Positions 21,501 to 27,809 are shown, numbered from the stretch's first letter. The stretch: 64,000 nt of DNA from Gaiellaceae bacterium (GCA_030446625.1 JAUJMY010000002.1:1-64000), one strand, 5' to 3'. The notes: generated from the letters alone by a model not told the origin. Made by a program: numbers and translations.

Positions 21501-22819
21501 GCGATGTTGTTCGGGTTCGTCGGGTCGAGCGCAGTCTCCGGGATGTCCACCTTGATCGGCTTCGTCGGATCGAGGCAGTCGTTGCAGACGCCGACGTCGT
21601 AGAGGAACTTCCGCAGCTTCTGGTTGAACGCGACGAAGTCGCCGAGCTTCTGCTTGAGGAACGGGAACGCCACGGCAGCGGGGCCCGTGTTCGCCATCGC
21701 GTCGAGCGACGACGAGAGCTGGGCGAGCGTGTTCAGGAAGTCCTCGAGCGTGATGTTCTTGAAGTCGCCGAGGTCCTGGAGCTGCACGTTCGGCGTGTCG
21801 AGGCCCGAGAGCGGATTGTCGTTCGTCGGGCACGCCGACGTGTCGTCGAGGTCGATCGTCGCGGCCTGGGTGACGCCGCCGATGGCCACGCCGGTGTCGC
21901 CGACCAGCTTCGCGCTCAAGTCGAGGTCGAGGTTCGCGCTCGCGCTCACGCAGGAGACGTCGACGAGATCCGCGACCGCGGTGTTCGTCCATTCCGTCTC
22001 GGTGATCGTGCCGCTGTTGTCCGGGTCCTGCAGGCTCGCGCGGAAGCGCGCGTCACCCGCGGCCGTCCCGGTCACCGACGCGCGGAGGAAGCCGACGTTG
22101 ACGTCGAACGGCGTCGTGTCGAAGTCCGCGTCGCCCTCGACGGCCGCCTCGATCGCCGGCGCGCCTTCGGACGTGTCGAGATACAGCCGCGACCCGACGG
22201 GCGCCGTCGGGTCGAAGTGGAACTTGATCGGCGTGCGGTCGTCGATGCTCGACTCCGTCACGTCGCCCGTCGCGAGGTGGAAGCCGGTCGAGAGCTGGCC
22301 GCCGCCGAACTCGATCTGCTGATGCTTGAACTTGAGGGGAGTGGTTCCGGAGCGGCTGACGTCGATCTTCATCTCGACGTCGTAACCGGTCGGGCTGGAC
22401 GGCGCGTGGGGGGAGATCGCCGTGTCGAGCTCGACGCGGACGCCGCTGTACGTCTGCGTGAAGTTGAGCGACTGCTCGAGCGCATGGATCGAGATCGGGT
22501 TCGAGTCGATCCGCGTCTTCAGCGAGTCGGCGAAGATCGACGCGAGCCGGAGGTCCTCGCTGCCGTCCGCGTTGAGCTCGCCGTAGCGGACGTGCTGCCA
22601 GAGCTTCAGCGCCGTGTTGAGACCGGACATGCTGTCGGAGAAGGTCTTCAACCCGTCGCTGATCTGCCTGATCTCCGCCTGCTGCGCCGGGGTGAAGGCG
22701 TCCGAGTAGTCCGCCTGAGCGGCTGGGATGCCGATGAGGAGCGCTGTCAGCAGCGGGACGAGAAACAGCAAGCGCGCAAGAGCGCGTGTCCGACGTTGGC
22801 CCCAATCCCGTGCTCTCAT
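9581..22819 (-). CDS. Giant secreted multidomain protein with RTX-like calcium-binding repeats
   Basis: About 4,412 residues in one uninterrupted frame. The start at 22819 is chosen because GGGGAGGG lies six bases upstream and a classical signal peptide follows (RARLLFLVPLLTALLIG-type core, cleavage near AAQADYS). Residues about 30-2,450 are a beta-rich, mostly unrecognised region holding two Asp/Cys-rich blocks (DNDLDGFVNDGC near 805; DNDGDGKFNDGCP near 1,300), a dockerin/EF-hand-like DWNNDGTTNAQD (near 1,530) and a fibronectin-III-like segment (about 1,755-1,855). Residues about 2,455-4,040 are GGxGxDxxxG repeats. A CARDB-like domain (about 4,173-4,283) and a jelly-roll, carbohydrate-binding-like domain (VANGSFEASS to the end) finish it. 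Role unknown; a surface or matrix adhesin is plausible. No type I secretion genes are nearby. Confidence 0.85.
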   Translation of the reverse strand: MRARDWGQRRTRALARLLFLVPLLTALLIGIPAAQADYSDAFTPAQQAEIRQISDGLKTFSDSMSGLNTALKLWQHVRYGELNADGSEDLRLASIFADSLKTRIDSNPISIHALEQSLNFTQTYSGVRVELDTAISPHAPSSPTGYDVEMKIDVSRSGTTPLKFKHQQIEFGGGQLSTGFHLATGDVTESSIDDRTPIKFHFDPTAPVGSRLYLDTSEGAPAIEAAVEGDADFDTTPFDVNVGFLRASVTGTAAGDARFRASLQDPDNSGTITETEWTNTAVADLVDVSCVSASANLDLDLSAKLVGDTGVAIGGVTQAATIDLDDTSACPTNDNPLSGLDTPNVQLQDLGDFKNITLEDFLNTLAQLSSSLDAMANTGPAAVAFPFLKQKLGDFVAFNQKLRKFLYDVGVCNDCLDPTKPIKVDIPETALDPTNPNNIATIQRVLSKLAETLFGSGTAANLNKLGLAYDEANRRITFDINVTKTPTTHPASLDLAAAFRDIGLNNISPGSTTSVTVTPQFALKLPVAIDVTTPADPENPPNLLDRIAILTGGTGPEITADAPVSANLDLEASIGFLGVSLKDSASGTTEVPILARRDVSRPMFAIDLADGPNNDGKLKVSELFDVLSAASGGIGSVIENQYGVFNATVPQFTLAAEAKLATGTVLANCDVKVAWEDVGVGKPDFTFPAAAGATEGHCFTDELMAFDFGLDDDPQKLFGNIMEALGKVVDELDKLADTEEGAALREELPLLGKSVKDVITEFRAMKTKVDEFVALPSTLLQQLQWDLRAAMAEAIGVTPLPETACTDAVDNDLDGFVNDGCVATGNPEIGDACKDNKDENTIAGTGNDVATDNREGDETSGGQPAPDAANDGCPARANGSSMLSIEIEPQDDNGTPELTTDDTGVQVIFRLGFGICGDRPGAEPGHCTVVKPLTVPLNLDTEALGGLVQTQGAGALNVYYEARADLNFGVELPRVRQALRAPDPDDSPEKAEIQTILSSSRQCLLTGGTEDSCAPDWNAINTKLDNWYDAKIAPLIASAQGDSANLGEIREAVTAAISFERQKQLLGLSHDDSAGVLSTTVPALMNAGKTRFIDPALNAAKADALSPEGAGVVNDVPAAAAAITQAIAFERQAQLLGMSEDGSSVLSDITVITDRVRPEDVHLIQKDTPGSPVSLPIDLPVVVGSPKLFLLDSTGLKLKVDFGARGVLTASLGQLQVGVGTTAVVAETICDETTAPGADSDSDGTINDGCPAAAPASGGTPVAEGGGTAEAPDAACADSLDNDGDGKFNDGCPAVADKAFAQLGASFRLRNDVGTAGAEDRVVISSAATAGTELVNFLTGMLPNDFSFAPKDEAGDPLKVTCPGDTTLYDGCASFPIYLGASTTPLCRISFTAPDLMDPEGWGFNGLYNESDPTDASTCAGALTGRALDWSVIVQGIAALSRTLQATLEGASYNVKIPVIGEALDGGAKIAKTFNDNVVTPLAGDPSTDPVTPGLVDALAAKLYYGPITTEIRSFLWTNVRANGNTLFVDWNNDGTTNAQDITFIGRCNDTLDPTREEEVDDPESDDPEDTITITVPNGDGAAGDTTCLSGPVSGQTGDDFDAGGHAIGHIKDFQIRASLGQTLGSVQFGKFDIGFPGLKLESHENFNLQVGWRLDLALGIDRDTGFYLATDKQAPGRTSELTVGADLSLPGATFNSDDEIQSPSFSGELAFLKVKLADNTSAGDLDFNLKAGLEGGNLRTLHDAPHKAATAAVDTTSGNLSGSYTYKVTYVDQYAGEAAGESALGPASGAAAPANQKVALTGIPIGPAGTTARKIYRSKDGGAFKLVTTLSNNTDTSYTDNTGDGSVGADAPAASTLKQTRLELADLMEMRDPTDPAGFSVGVEGGVHLDLQIDTVLSLPALSTDPGSLPSLRVQNFKLDWVFGAGAGNDEMSELSTDSTPAIALNGVQLGLGKWMTQFVQPIVAEIQKYTKPFQPVIDAVTTPLPVLSDLAEALGSEPVTVLYLLKTQQSLNGQPGSLDMIDRLIYLIKFINQVNVPLNGNANLYVPIGNFPILDDAARNGIAPDQTESIMGAPGSLTGDVFGQLNSVSSGMRDKIAEAQTSKGGFSFPAFQQPVQLVQFLLGKEVTLVQYDTGVLSKEVAWQYKYGPPIWVVPASVGITATFGVEGRFIIGYDTKGIREAFRIFTDRNADGTLNTSNDDVLAAAPVLFQGVYVSDMDITGKKDVAEIQFRASIVLFAQLDIVIAQAGVDGGVYGELGLNLHDGLGNPPAPGTVDGKLRIDEIVSRIKNPICLFDTEGSIYAKARLFATVSLPWGKETIWEHTLGKGEIYSLNGLTADCFREDPPELAKIVGDRLVLLMGSQARRDDRAFKKEATNEKFIVRQLNTAGTKFSVTAFGLTQEFPASGFHANPLSIFADGASGGDTVDLQPGGTHFKADGSAVQETVPFTRPAVVCGGPGDDTLAGGGANDTLVGDGVESTTTAYTCATTEAGADGADTILGGDGADTIHGSGGADVIKGDLGNDPTLNGGGGTDNISGGFGADGINGGGEADTLAGGPELDPNSTQAIAQCSDAAAANTPCVGASDVIDTIHGGLGNDQINGETGADQLYGGDDADTIRGTIGNDHIRGEGGNDRLFGAEGTDTLEGGAHDDELMGDAGPATLKGGSQTDGLGGGRDDTTPSVLGDTLEGGSGDDWMAGDEGLHVRNTDGTRKEVTLGGTFAGRDRLFGDEGADTMWGQAGADTMNGGGDGDTMVGSLANDTMNGEGVTASGAAAGGTAGVDTMFGDEGEDVMHGDGGNDVMRGGAERDQMDGDANNDEMYGDHGPDAMRGGTETDTMRGGIGTDTMNGNAGGDFMYGEADVDTMFGDDGNDKMAGDAADDDIEGNGGGDTLEGDAGQDDIVGGTGNGTAGEADGGDTIHGGDGVTLYSSNCDTASYTTGNLPYTADCDVIVGDNGTITRSNPATQQPDKSVTRSVSLNDPNAGGNDTIFGDEANDRIYGGGGTDTIWGDDQARTGDLSNATSQDGDDYVEGNGGTDTIRGGIGQDDLIGGTSQGSGDQGDLGDTMYGEAGPDVVLGDNASITRPVGTDGEWIELTFDESTAGVVKRTWTLHDVADTSAAQETISSGDDTMDGGDDYDRMYGQGGGDTMTGGNGQDYMEGNSNPDTRVDRLEGQEGADDLVGGTGPINGDSETQGTQGRLDSGDELFGGPGYDVMAGDNALLVRTLNGDGQWELNGYNDGVAHATRVLLDDEGASPHADTSGPDRMEGGPADDLMYGGGASDVMRGDSGDDVMEGNNNDAADSDANTEDGDVMHGNGPTALADGESDQDDMYGGTAEAGKLDGIDTMHGDDQYDVMLGDNGDITRPVATLDDPDGTEGDWYLDTFRTDVTKVVRRITTLHDVADQTAAPDAGLSGGDVMNGNADFDVMYGQGGNDLVHGNDGDDRIQGNANGTGNAPTTEFDGDVLYGDAGQDDVIGGTGRTTSNDAATAVPGRLDGADTIYGGDGAAGVTETDYDVLSGDNATVDRPRHETAADGIVAGEWMLNSFNSPAVERSIRLIDVALDSADAPASTSGGDKLYGEASDDVVFGQGGNDTGRGGGGDDYVEGNAADDTLYGDGGQDDLTGGGSAKDGVIANRDGAMAARERITTLNVGNTLRDGNDTIYGDDNDAATPDDADVIAGDNASLTRPVDTAGLWKKDTQNTQDDVIRDVQLFDVDHIGVTTIAATTSGADVVIGEGGRDLLFGGGAGDDVSGGGAFDYIEGNHGGDTLEGNADEDDMLGGSSAQNGDVFQGPLALDLADGGDTMRGNVDDDVMLGDNGTITRAKGASGAWLKFVGGRESFDIVERTTTMAQRAEAAGAFGDDTMSGGDGHDDMYGELGHDYLRGQGHDDAIVGDLGLITNNLLGDARNDDPAALDQTIRPNEPFIADSAYVSGTLYRLTKLYAQGPSGHGGNDTILGGTGRDSVHAGNGHDTANGDEHDDRVFGGDGDDVLWGGANHDHQYGGHGRDYIDVRPSQVVGGGSRGDKPTVPATWATYGKDDFLGIDYIYGGWDQDAMQANQSEPGPSPNGDRLLDWVGVYNAYYRCDAAFGEYVITRDTSPSLQAYLDQQAAADGAFGPTSNSVNSGFRELGMVRRGDYAANNAPRHPDTPGHFTCSTGATGGTAGEEGKPDVTLESADIALSKAKIVEGDTVTVTATIKNVGDAAADDVNVRFSDGVAQIGAIQKISRIAVGGSAQISVAWKPTAAGGVNYDEMIVVNADYGTAIAEKSEENNVAARVVTVYANRVANGSFEASSGGGSPDGWTGTGAVAYTSNADGTKAVSATGADASWLSNAIAVAGGTSYTLALRASSSNASVYVQEYDSAGALVSTTKAPLGGTFAVGGATASIRLKLVGAAGSTATTFDDVRLTD
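10700..15460 (-). repeat. RTX-like nonapeptide repeat block inside the giant gene
   Basis: Dozens of GGxGxDxLxG-type units, for example GGDGADTIHGSGGADVI and YGQGGGDTMTGGNGQD, which in the RTX family fold into a parallel beta-roll binding Ca2+. The block is far longer than in most RTX toxins. The repeats also make the DNA internally repetitive and leave long open frames on the opposite strand. Confidence 0.88.
11340..13990 (-). repeat. Higher-order tandem repeat (about 380-485 bases) within the RTX block
   Basis: Seven compound units can be lined up by a recurring DVxxGDN(A/G)xxTRP element, with anchors near 13952, 13575, 13155, 12735, 12250, 11770 and 11360. In each unit this is followed by about 25-40 non-RTX residues containing a Trp and a V-x-R-x(5)-L-x-DV-like strand, then SGGD and a run of RTX repeats ending in DDxxGGT. 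Degenerate copies flank the array (GDEGLHVRNTDG on one side, GDLGLITNN on the other). Confidence 0.7.
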
Positions 22820-22980
22820 GCCAGACCCTCCCCAGGTCGTGTGTGTGCCGCGCCAGCCGCGCGGCATCCGGGGAGTTAAAGCACGTAATCAGCAGAATTG
22901 GGAGCGATTTTTGGAAAGTTTTGAAGCCGAATAATGCGCAAATTGCGGTCAAAATCTACTTCAAATTTCGAAGTCTTATG
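22820..22980. promoter_or_regulatory. AT-rich upstream region of the giant gene
   Basis: 161 bases between the gpsA stop and the giant gene's start, clearly richer in A and T than anything nearby (about 22880-22980). It holds a minus-strand TTGACC (22952-22947), a possible -35 without a good -10 at normal spacing, and an ACTTC-N7-GAAGT inverted repeat (22958-22974). The ribosome-binding site GGGGAGGG is at 22833-22826. This is probably the giant gene's promoter and regulator-binding region. Confidence 0.45.
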
Positions 22981-23937
22981 CTATTCTTCCGTCGGTTCGC
23001 GACGCATCAGCGACCCGACGAGCTCGGAGATCGAGACGCCTTCGAGCACGCGGCAGACGCCCTCGGTGATCGGCAGCTCGGTCCGGAGGCGGTGCGAGAG
23101 ATCGCGCAGAACGGGTGCCGTCGTGAGCCCCTCTATGACCTGCCCGATCTCGCGCGCGGCCTCCTCCGGCTCTACCCCGCGCGCGATCAGCTCGCCGGCG
23201 CGCCGGTTCCGGCCGCCCGCGTGCCAGCACGTGACGACGAGGTCGCCCATCCCGGCGAGGCCGGCGAACGTCTCCGGCTCCGCGCCCGCCGCCTCGCCGA
23301 GGCGAGCCATCTCCGCGAGGCCGCGAGCGATCAGGGCCGCCTTTGCGTTGTCGCCGAGCCGCAGCCCGTCGACCGCGCCCGCGGCGAGCGCGATCACGTT
23401 CTTCGCCGCCGCGCAGAGCTCCACCCCGAGCACGTCCGGGTTGAGGTAGATGCGGAAGGTCGCGGAGTTGATCGCGTCCTGGAGCGCGTCCGCCAGCGCC
23501 TCGTCCTCGCTCGCGATCACGGCCGCCGTCGGCAGGCCCGCGGCGACCTCCTCGGCCATGTTCGGGCCGGAGAGGACGGCGACCGCCCGGCCTCGCACCA
23601 GCGTCGAGAGGCGCGCGCCGCTCTCCGGGTCGAGCCCCTTGGTCAGGCTGAGCACCGGCGCGGAGCCGCGGAGCCCACGCGCGACCGCACCGAAGGCACG
23701 GCTCGGCACGGCGAGGACGACGAGCTCCGCATCGTCCAGCGGCGCCTCCTCGACCGTCGCGGCGTCGACGCCGCGCAGGTCGACCTCGCTTGCGTAGCGC
23801 GGGTTGCGGCCGGTCTCGAAGATCGCGCGCGCCTGGTCCGCGTCGCGGCAGGCGAGCACGACGGCGTGCCCGCGGTCGCGGAGGAGCGCCGCGAAGGCGC
23901 TTCCCCACGAGCCGCCGCCGACGACGACGACGCGCAT
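22981..23937 (-). CDS. gpsA: Glycerol-3-phosphate dehydrogenase [NAD(P)+]
   Basis: Reduces dihydroxyacetone phosphate to sn-glycerol 3-phosphate, the backbone for phospholipids. The N-terminal Rossmann motif VVVGGGSWGSAFA (residues 3-15), LSGPNMAEEVAAGLP, and the catalytic Lys region ELCAAAKNVIALAAG fit the family; 318 residues is normal. The start overlaps the der stop by one base (TGATG). It is the last gene of the minus-strand operon that begins with DAHP synthase; plsC two genes upstream uses the downstream products of its reaction. Confidence 0.96.
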   Translation of the reverse strand: MRVVVVGGGSWGSAFAALLRDRGHAVVLACRDADQARAIFETGRNPRYASEVDLRGVDAATVEEAPLDDAELVVLAVPSRAFGAVARGLRGSAPVLSLTKGLDPESGARLSTLVRGRAVAVLSGPNMAEEVAAGLPTAAVIASEDEALADALQDAINSATFRIYLNPDVLGVELCAAAKNVIALAAGAVDGLRLGDNAKAALIARGLAEMARLGEAAGAEPETFAGLAGMGDLVVTCWHAGGRNRRAGELIARGVEPEEAAREIGQVIEGLTTAPVLRDLSHRLRTELPITEGVCRVLEGVSISELVGSLMRREPTEE

Positions 23938-25244
23938 CAGCCGCGGCCGACGAAGTCGATCGTGACCGGGACGCCCTCGAGCGCGAAGCGGTTCCGCAGC
24001 TCGTTCTCGACCCAGTAGCCGTAGTCGCGCGTGATCAGCGAGGGGTCGTTGACGAAGAGCCGGAAGCGCGGCGGCCGTGCCTGCACCTGCGTCCCGTACA
24101 GGAGGTTCAGGCGCTTCCCGTTGCGGGACGGCGGCTGGCGCGACGAGCGCAGCTCCGCGAGCGTCCGGTTCAGCTCGCCGGTCGCGACGCGCGCCGTGTG
24201 CTTCGCGAAGAGCGACTCGACGGTGTCGAGGAGGCGCGAGATGCCGCGTCCGCTGTGCGCCGAGACGGCGATCACCGGCGGCCGCTGGCGCAGGCGCCGC
24301 GTCAGCATCGGCTTGACCTCCTCGATTCGCACCTGCGTCGCGTCCCACTTCGAGAGCACGACGAGCGTGGAGCACTGCGCCTTGCGCGCGACGTCCGCGA
24401 CCGCGAGATCCTGCTCGACCACACCTTCGCCGGCGTCGATCAGGACGAGCGCGACGTCGGCGCGCTCGGCGGCCTCGACTGCGCGCAGCTCCGAGTAGTA
24501 CTCGATGCCCTGCCGGTGCTTCCGCTTGCGCCGCAGGCCCGCGGTGTCGACGAGCACGAACGTCCGCGCGTCGCGCTCGAGGACGGTGTCGATCGCGTCG
24601 CGCGTCGTCCCCGGCACGTCCGAGACGATCACGCGCTCCTGGCCGACGAGCGCGTTCAGAAGCGACGACTTGCCCACGTTGGGGCGGCCGAGGATCGCGA
24701 CGCGGATCGCGTCCTCGCCGACCGAGACGCTGCCGCCGCCGGGGAGCTGCTCGACGATCGTGTCGAGCAGGTCGCCCGTCCCGTGCCCATGCAAACCGGA
24801 GAGCGGGACAGGGTCGCCCAGCCCGAGCCGGTGGAACTCGAGCGCGTCGGTGTCGCGTCGGGGATCGTCGATCTTGTTCGCGACGAGCAGGACCGGCTTC
24901 CGCGCCGCGCGCAGGAGCGCCGCGAGCTCCTCGTCGCCGGGCGTCACGCCTGCACGGGCATCGGTCACGAAGAGGACGAGGTCGGCCTCCTCGACCGCCG
25001 CCTTCGCCTGCTCCGCGATCGAGCGCGTGATCGGGGAGCGATCCGCGATGTCGACGCCCCCCGTGTCGACGATCAGGAACGTCTTCCCGTTCCACTCGCA
25101 GAGAAGCTCCTTGCGGTCGCGCGTCACGCCGGGCGTCTCGTGCACGACCGCGGCGCGCGACTCCGTGAGCCGGTTGATCAACGTCGACTTGCCGACGTTC
25201 GGGAAGCCGACGATCGCAACCGTTCCGAGCAGCTCCTCGCTCAT
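23937..25244 (-). CDS. der: Ribosome-assembly GTPase Der (EngA)
   Basis: Double-GTPase needed for 50S subunit maturation. Two G-domains in tandem: G1 GFPNVGKST with G3 DTGG (residues about 13-60), then G1 GRPNVGKSS with DTAG and SKWD (about 172-300), and a C-terminal KH-like domain (about 350-435). I chose the ATG at 25244 (SEELLGTVAIVGFPN), which overlaps the plsC stop by four bases; an upstream extension would run into plsC. 435 residues matches the family. Confidence 0.96.
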   Translation of the reverse strand: MSEELLGTVAIVGFPNVGKSTLINRLTESRAAVVHETPGVTRDRKELLCEWNGKTFLIVDTGGVDIADRSPITRSIAEQAKAAVEEADLVLFVTDARAGVTPGDEELAALLRAARKPVLLVANKIDDPRRDTDALEFHRLGLGDPVPLSGLHGHGTGDLLDTIVEQLPGGGSVSVGEDAIRVAILGRPNVGKSSLLNALVGQERVIVSDVPGTTRDAIDTVLERDARTFVLVDTAGLRRKRKHRQGIEYYSELRAVEAAERADVALVLIDAGEGVVEQDLAVADVARKAQCSTLVVLSKWDATQVRIEEVKPMLTRRLRQRPPVIAVSAHSGRGISRLLDTVESLFAKHTARVATGELNRTLAELRSSRQPPSRNGKRLNLLYGTQVQARPPRFRLFVNDPSLITRDYGYWVENELRNRFALEGVPVTIDFVGRG

Positions 25245-25891
25245 GCGGGAGGGACGGCGGCGCGCGGCCGCCCCTGGGCGTGCGTGTCCACGAGGAACCT
25301 CCACAGCTCGTGCAGCTCGCGCTCGATCTCCGCCGACGCCTCGCGGTAGCCCTTCGCGTTCCGCGGCAGATCCTCGAAGCGGAGCGGCTCGCCCCACGCG
25401 ACCGAGACGGGCGCGAAGCTTCCGAACCGCCACGCGTGGCTGCCGTGGATCGCCGCCGGAACGACCGGCACGCCCTCCTGGAGCGCGACCATCGATGCGC
25501 CCGGCTTCACCTCACCGGGGACGCCCCTCTTCTGTCGCGTCCCCTCCGCGAAGAGCCCAAGCGCGTGCCCGTCGCGGACGACCTGGCGCATCATCCGCAC
25601 CGCGTCGCGGTCCGACTCCCCGCGGCGGACGGCGAACGTCCCGAACGCGCGCATGACCTGCCCGAGCACCGGCACGGCGTGTGCTTCGGCCTTCGCCATG
25701 AAGTAGATCGTGCGCGGGCACAGGGCACCGAAGACCGGCGGGTCGAGCCACGAGAAGTGGTTGAAGGCGAGCACGACCCCGCCCTCCCGCGGCACGCGCT
25801 CCGCGCCGTAGTTGCGCAGCGGGACGAACGTGCGGACGAGGCTGCCGAGCGTCACTCGCCCGGCGGCCCAGACGCCGTCGACGCGGTTCAC
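25241..25891 (-). CDS. plsC: 1-acyl-sn-glycerol-3-phosphate acyltransferase
   Basis: Adds the second acyl chain in phosphatidic acid synthesis at the membrane. Catalytic NHFSWLD (HX4D, about residues 44-50), the substrate-binding FAEGTRQKRG (about 115-124) and the later block VPVVPAAIHGS are present. 216 residues is typical. It sits between cmk and der, an arrangement shared with other Actinobacteria. Confidence 0.92.
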   Translation of the reverse strand: MNRVDGVWAAGRVTLGSLVRTFVPLRNYGAERVPREGGVVLAFNHFSWLDPPVFGALCPRTIYFMAKAEAHAVPVLGQVMRAFGTFAVRRGESDRDAVRMMRQVVRDGHALGLFAEGTRQKRGVPGEVKPGASMVALQEGVPVVPAAIHGSHAWRFGSFAPVSVAWGEPLRFEDLPRNAKGYREASAEIERELHELWRFLVDTHAQGRPRAAVPPA

Positions 25892-25895
25892 GGGC

Positions 25896-26528
25896 TCAGG
25901 CGTGCGCGCGTGCGCGCACGAGCTCCTCGATCCGCGCGACCACGTCGTCGACGTCGAGGTGCGTCGTGTCGATCTCGTCGGCGTCGTCGGCGCGCAGCGT
26001 CTGGGGTGCGTCGCTCTCGTCGCGCAGGCGCAGGTCGGTCGCGAGCGCGTCCGCTCCGATTCCCGGGCGCTCCGAGATCCTCCGCCGCGCCCGCTCGGCC
26101 CTGTCGGCGACCAGGTAGACCTTCACGTCGGCTTCCGGGGCGACGACGGTGCCGATGTCGCGACCTTCGACGACGGCGTTCCCCTGCTCGACAAGCGCGC
26201 GCTGGCGCCCGCGCATGACCCGGCGCACCTCCTGGTGGCGCGCGACGAGCGGGACGACCTTGTCGATCCGGGGCTCGCGGATCGCGGCGGTCACGTCCGT
26301 ACCGGCGATCGAGACACCGCCGCTCTCGTCCAGCTCGACGGGATGCGCCTCCGCGAGCTCGGCGAGCAGCCCGGCTTCGTCGAGTGCCAGCGCGCGTTCG
26401 AGCGCCAGCCACGTGACGGCTCGGTACATGGCGCCCGTGTCCAGGTAGCGGAAGCCGAGACGCTCGGCGAGCCGGCGCGCGACCGTGCTCTTGCCCGCGC
26501 CCGCGGGGCCGTCGATGGCAACGATCAT
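25896..26528 (-). CDS. cmk: Cytidylate kinase
   Basis: Phosphorylates CMP and dCMP. Walker A is DGPAGAGKSTVARRLAE (residues 6-22), followed by the nucleotide-binding YLDTGAMYRAVTW; VEGRDIGTVVAPEADVK and the Arg-rich lid RAERARRRISER are also visible. 210 residues is typical. The start overlaps the aroA stop by four bases. Confidence 0.95.
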   Translation of the reverse strand: MIVAIDGPAGAGKSTVARRLAERLGFRYLDTGAMYRAVTWLALERALALDEAGLLAELAEAHPVELDESGGVSIAGTDVTAAIREPRIDKVVPLVARHQEVRRVMRGRQRALVEQGNAVVEGRDIGTVVAPEADVKVYLVADRAERARRRISERPGIGADALATDLRLRDESDAPQTLRADDADEIDTTHLDVDDVVARIEELVRARAHA

Positions 26529-27805
26529 CGCGTGGTCACGGAGTCGAGAAGCTCGAAGAAGCCGGGGAAGCTTATAGCGACGTCTTCGGCGCCCTCGACG
26601 GCGACGCCGTCGCGCGAGACGAGCCCGGCGACCGCGCCGAGCATCGCGATCCGGTGATCCCCGGCCGCGTCCATCCGCCCGCCGCGGAGGCGCGCCGGAA
26701 CGCCCGTGATGTCGAAACCGTCCTCGCGCGCGACGACGCGACCCCCGAGCGCTCGCAACGCCGTCGTCACGGTCTCGATCCGGTCGGTCTCCTTCACCCG
26801 CAGCTCCTCGGCTCCGCGAACGACGCTCCGTCCACGCGCCATCGAGGCGGCGAGCGCGAACAGCGGCAGCTCATCGACGAGCCGCGGAACTTCTTCGCGC
26901 GCGATGTCCGTCGCCACGAGCGGCGCCGATCGCACCTCAAGGTCGGCGACCGGCTCGCCGCCGGCAGCGCGCCGGTTGAAGATCGCGATTCGCGCTCCCA
27001 TTCGCTCGAGAACGTCGAGGAAACCCGTCCGCGTCGGGTTCACGTTCACTCCGTGCACCCGAAGCTCCGAGCCTGCCGTGAGCGTCGCTGCGACGAGGAA
27101 CGGAGCCGCGGATGAGATGTCGCCGGGGATGTCGATCGAGAAGGGACGGAGGCGTTCGACGGGCCAGACGCTGATCGCGCTTCCACGGCGAGAGATGCGA
27201 ACGCCGAGAGACGGGAGGAGCCGCTCGGTGTGGTCGCGCGTCGCGAGAGGTTCGACGACCGTGGTCGGACCGTCGGCGGCAAAGAGACCCGCGAGGAGAA
27301 CGCTCGACTTGACCTGAGCGCTCGCCGCGGGAAGCTCGTACCTGACCGCCTGAAGGCGCGCTCCTTCGATGAGGACCGGAGGACGTCCGGCGTTTGTCTC
27401 GACGCGCGCGCCCATCCGGCGCAGAGGCTCTTCGACGCGGACGGGACGGCTCGAAAGGGACGCGTCTCCGACCAGCTCGAAGCGCCCGTCCTGCCCGGCG
27501 AGCACACCGCTCAGCAGCCGCAGCAGCGTGCCCGCGTTCTCGCAATCGATCGGTCCGCTCGGCATCCGAAGGCCGTGCAGCCCGCGGCCGCCCACGCGGA
27601 CGACGCCCTCCTTCGGCTCGCGCACGTCGACGCCAAGCGCGCGGACCGCGCTGATCGCCGCGTCGGTGTCTGCGGCGTGGCCGAAGCCGCGCAACTCGCT
27701 CTCACCGTCGGCAATCGCACCGAGGAGGACGCCTCGCTGACAGATGCCCTTCACGCTCGGGACACCGATGTCGCCGACGAGCGAGGCGGCCGGAGCGACC
27801 TTCAC
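26525..27805 (-). CDS. aroA: 3-phosphoshikimate 1-carboxyvinyltransferase (EPSP synthase), variant active-site loop
   Basis: Sixth step of the shikimate pathway. Most family blocks are canonical: NAGTLLRLLSG (about 91-101), SLSSRPVRVEEPLRRMGA, SAQVKSSVLLAGL, GDISSAAPFLVAA and the C-terminal RGAEELRVKETDRI. The first substrate loop, normally GDKSISHR, reads SVKGICQR at residues 17-24: the Lys and Arg are kept but the Ser next to Lys is Gly, and Ser-His is Cys-Gln. 426 residues is normal. It overlaps cmk by four bases and starts four bases after the tyrA stop. Confidence 0.94.
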   Translation of the reverse strand: MKVAPAASLVGDIGVPSVKGICQRGVLLGAIADGESELRGFGHAADTDAAISAVRALGVDVREPKEGVVRVGGRGLHGLRMPSGPIDCENAGTLLRLLSGVLAGQDGRFELVGDASLSSRPVRVEEPLRRMGARVETNAGRPPVLIEGARLQAVRYELPAASAQVKSSVLLAGLFAADGPTTVVEPLATRDHTERLLPSLGVRISRRGSAISVWPVERLRPFSIDIPGDISSAAPFLVAATLTAGSELRVHGVNVNPTRTGFLDVLERMGARIAIFNRRAAGGEPVADLEVRSAPLVATDIAREEVPRLVDELPLFALAASMARGRSVVRGAEELRVKETDRIETVTTALRALGGRVVAREDGFDITGVPARLRGGRMDAAGDHRIAMLGAVAGLVSRDGVAVEGAEDVAISFPGFFELLDSVTTR

Positions 27806-27809
27806 AAGC

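Noticed and set aside
9581-22819. The giant protein as an RTX toxin
   Set aside because: No acylation or type I export genes, no toxin domain recognised, and an N-terminal signal peptide is present; repeats alone do not make a toxin.
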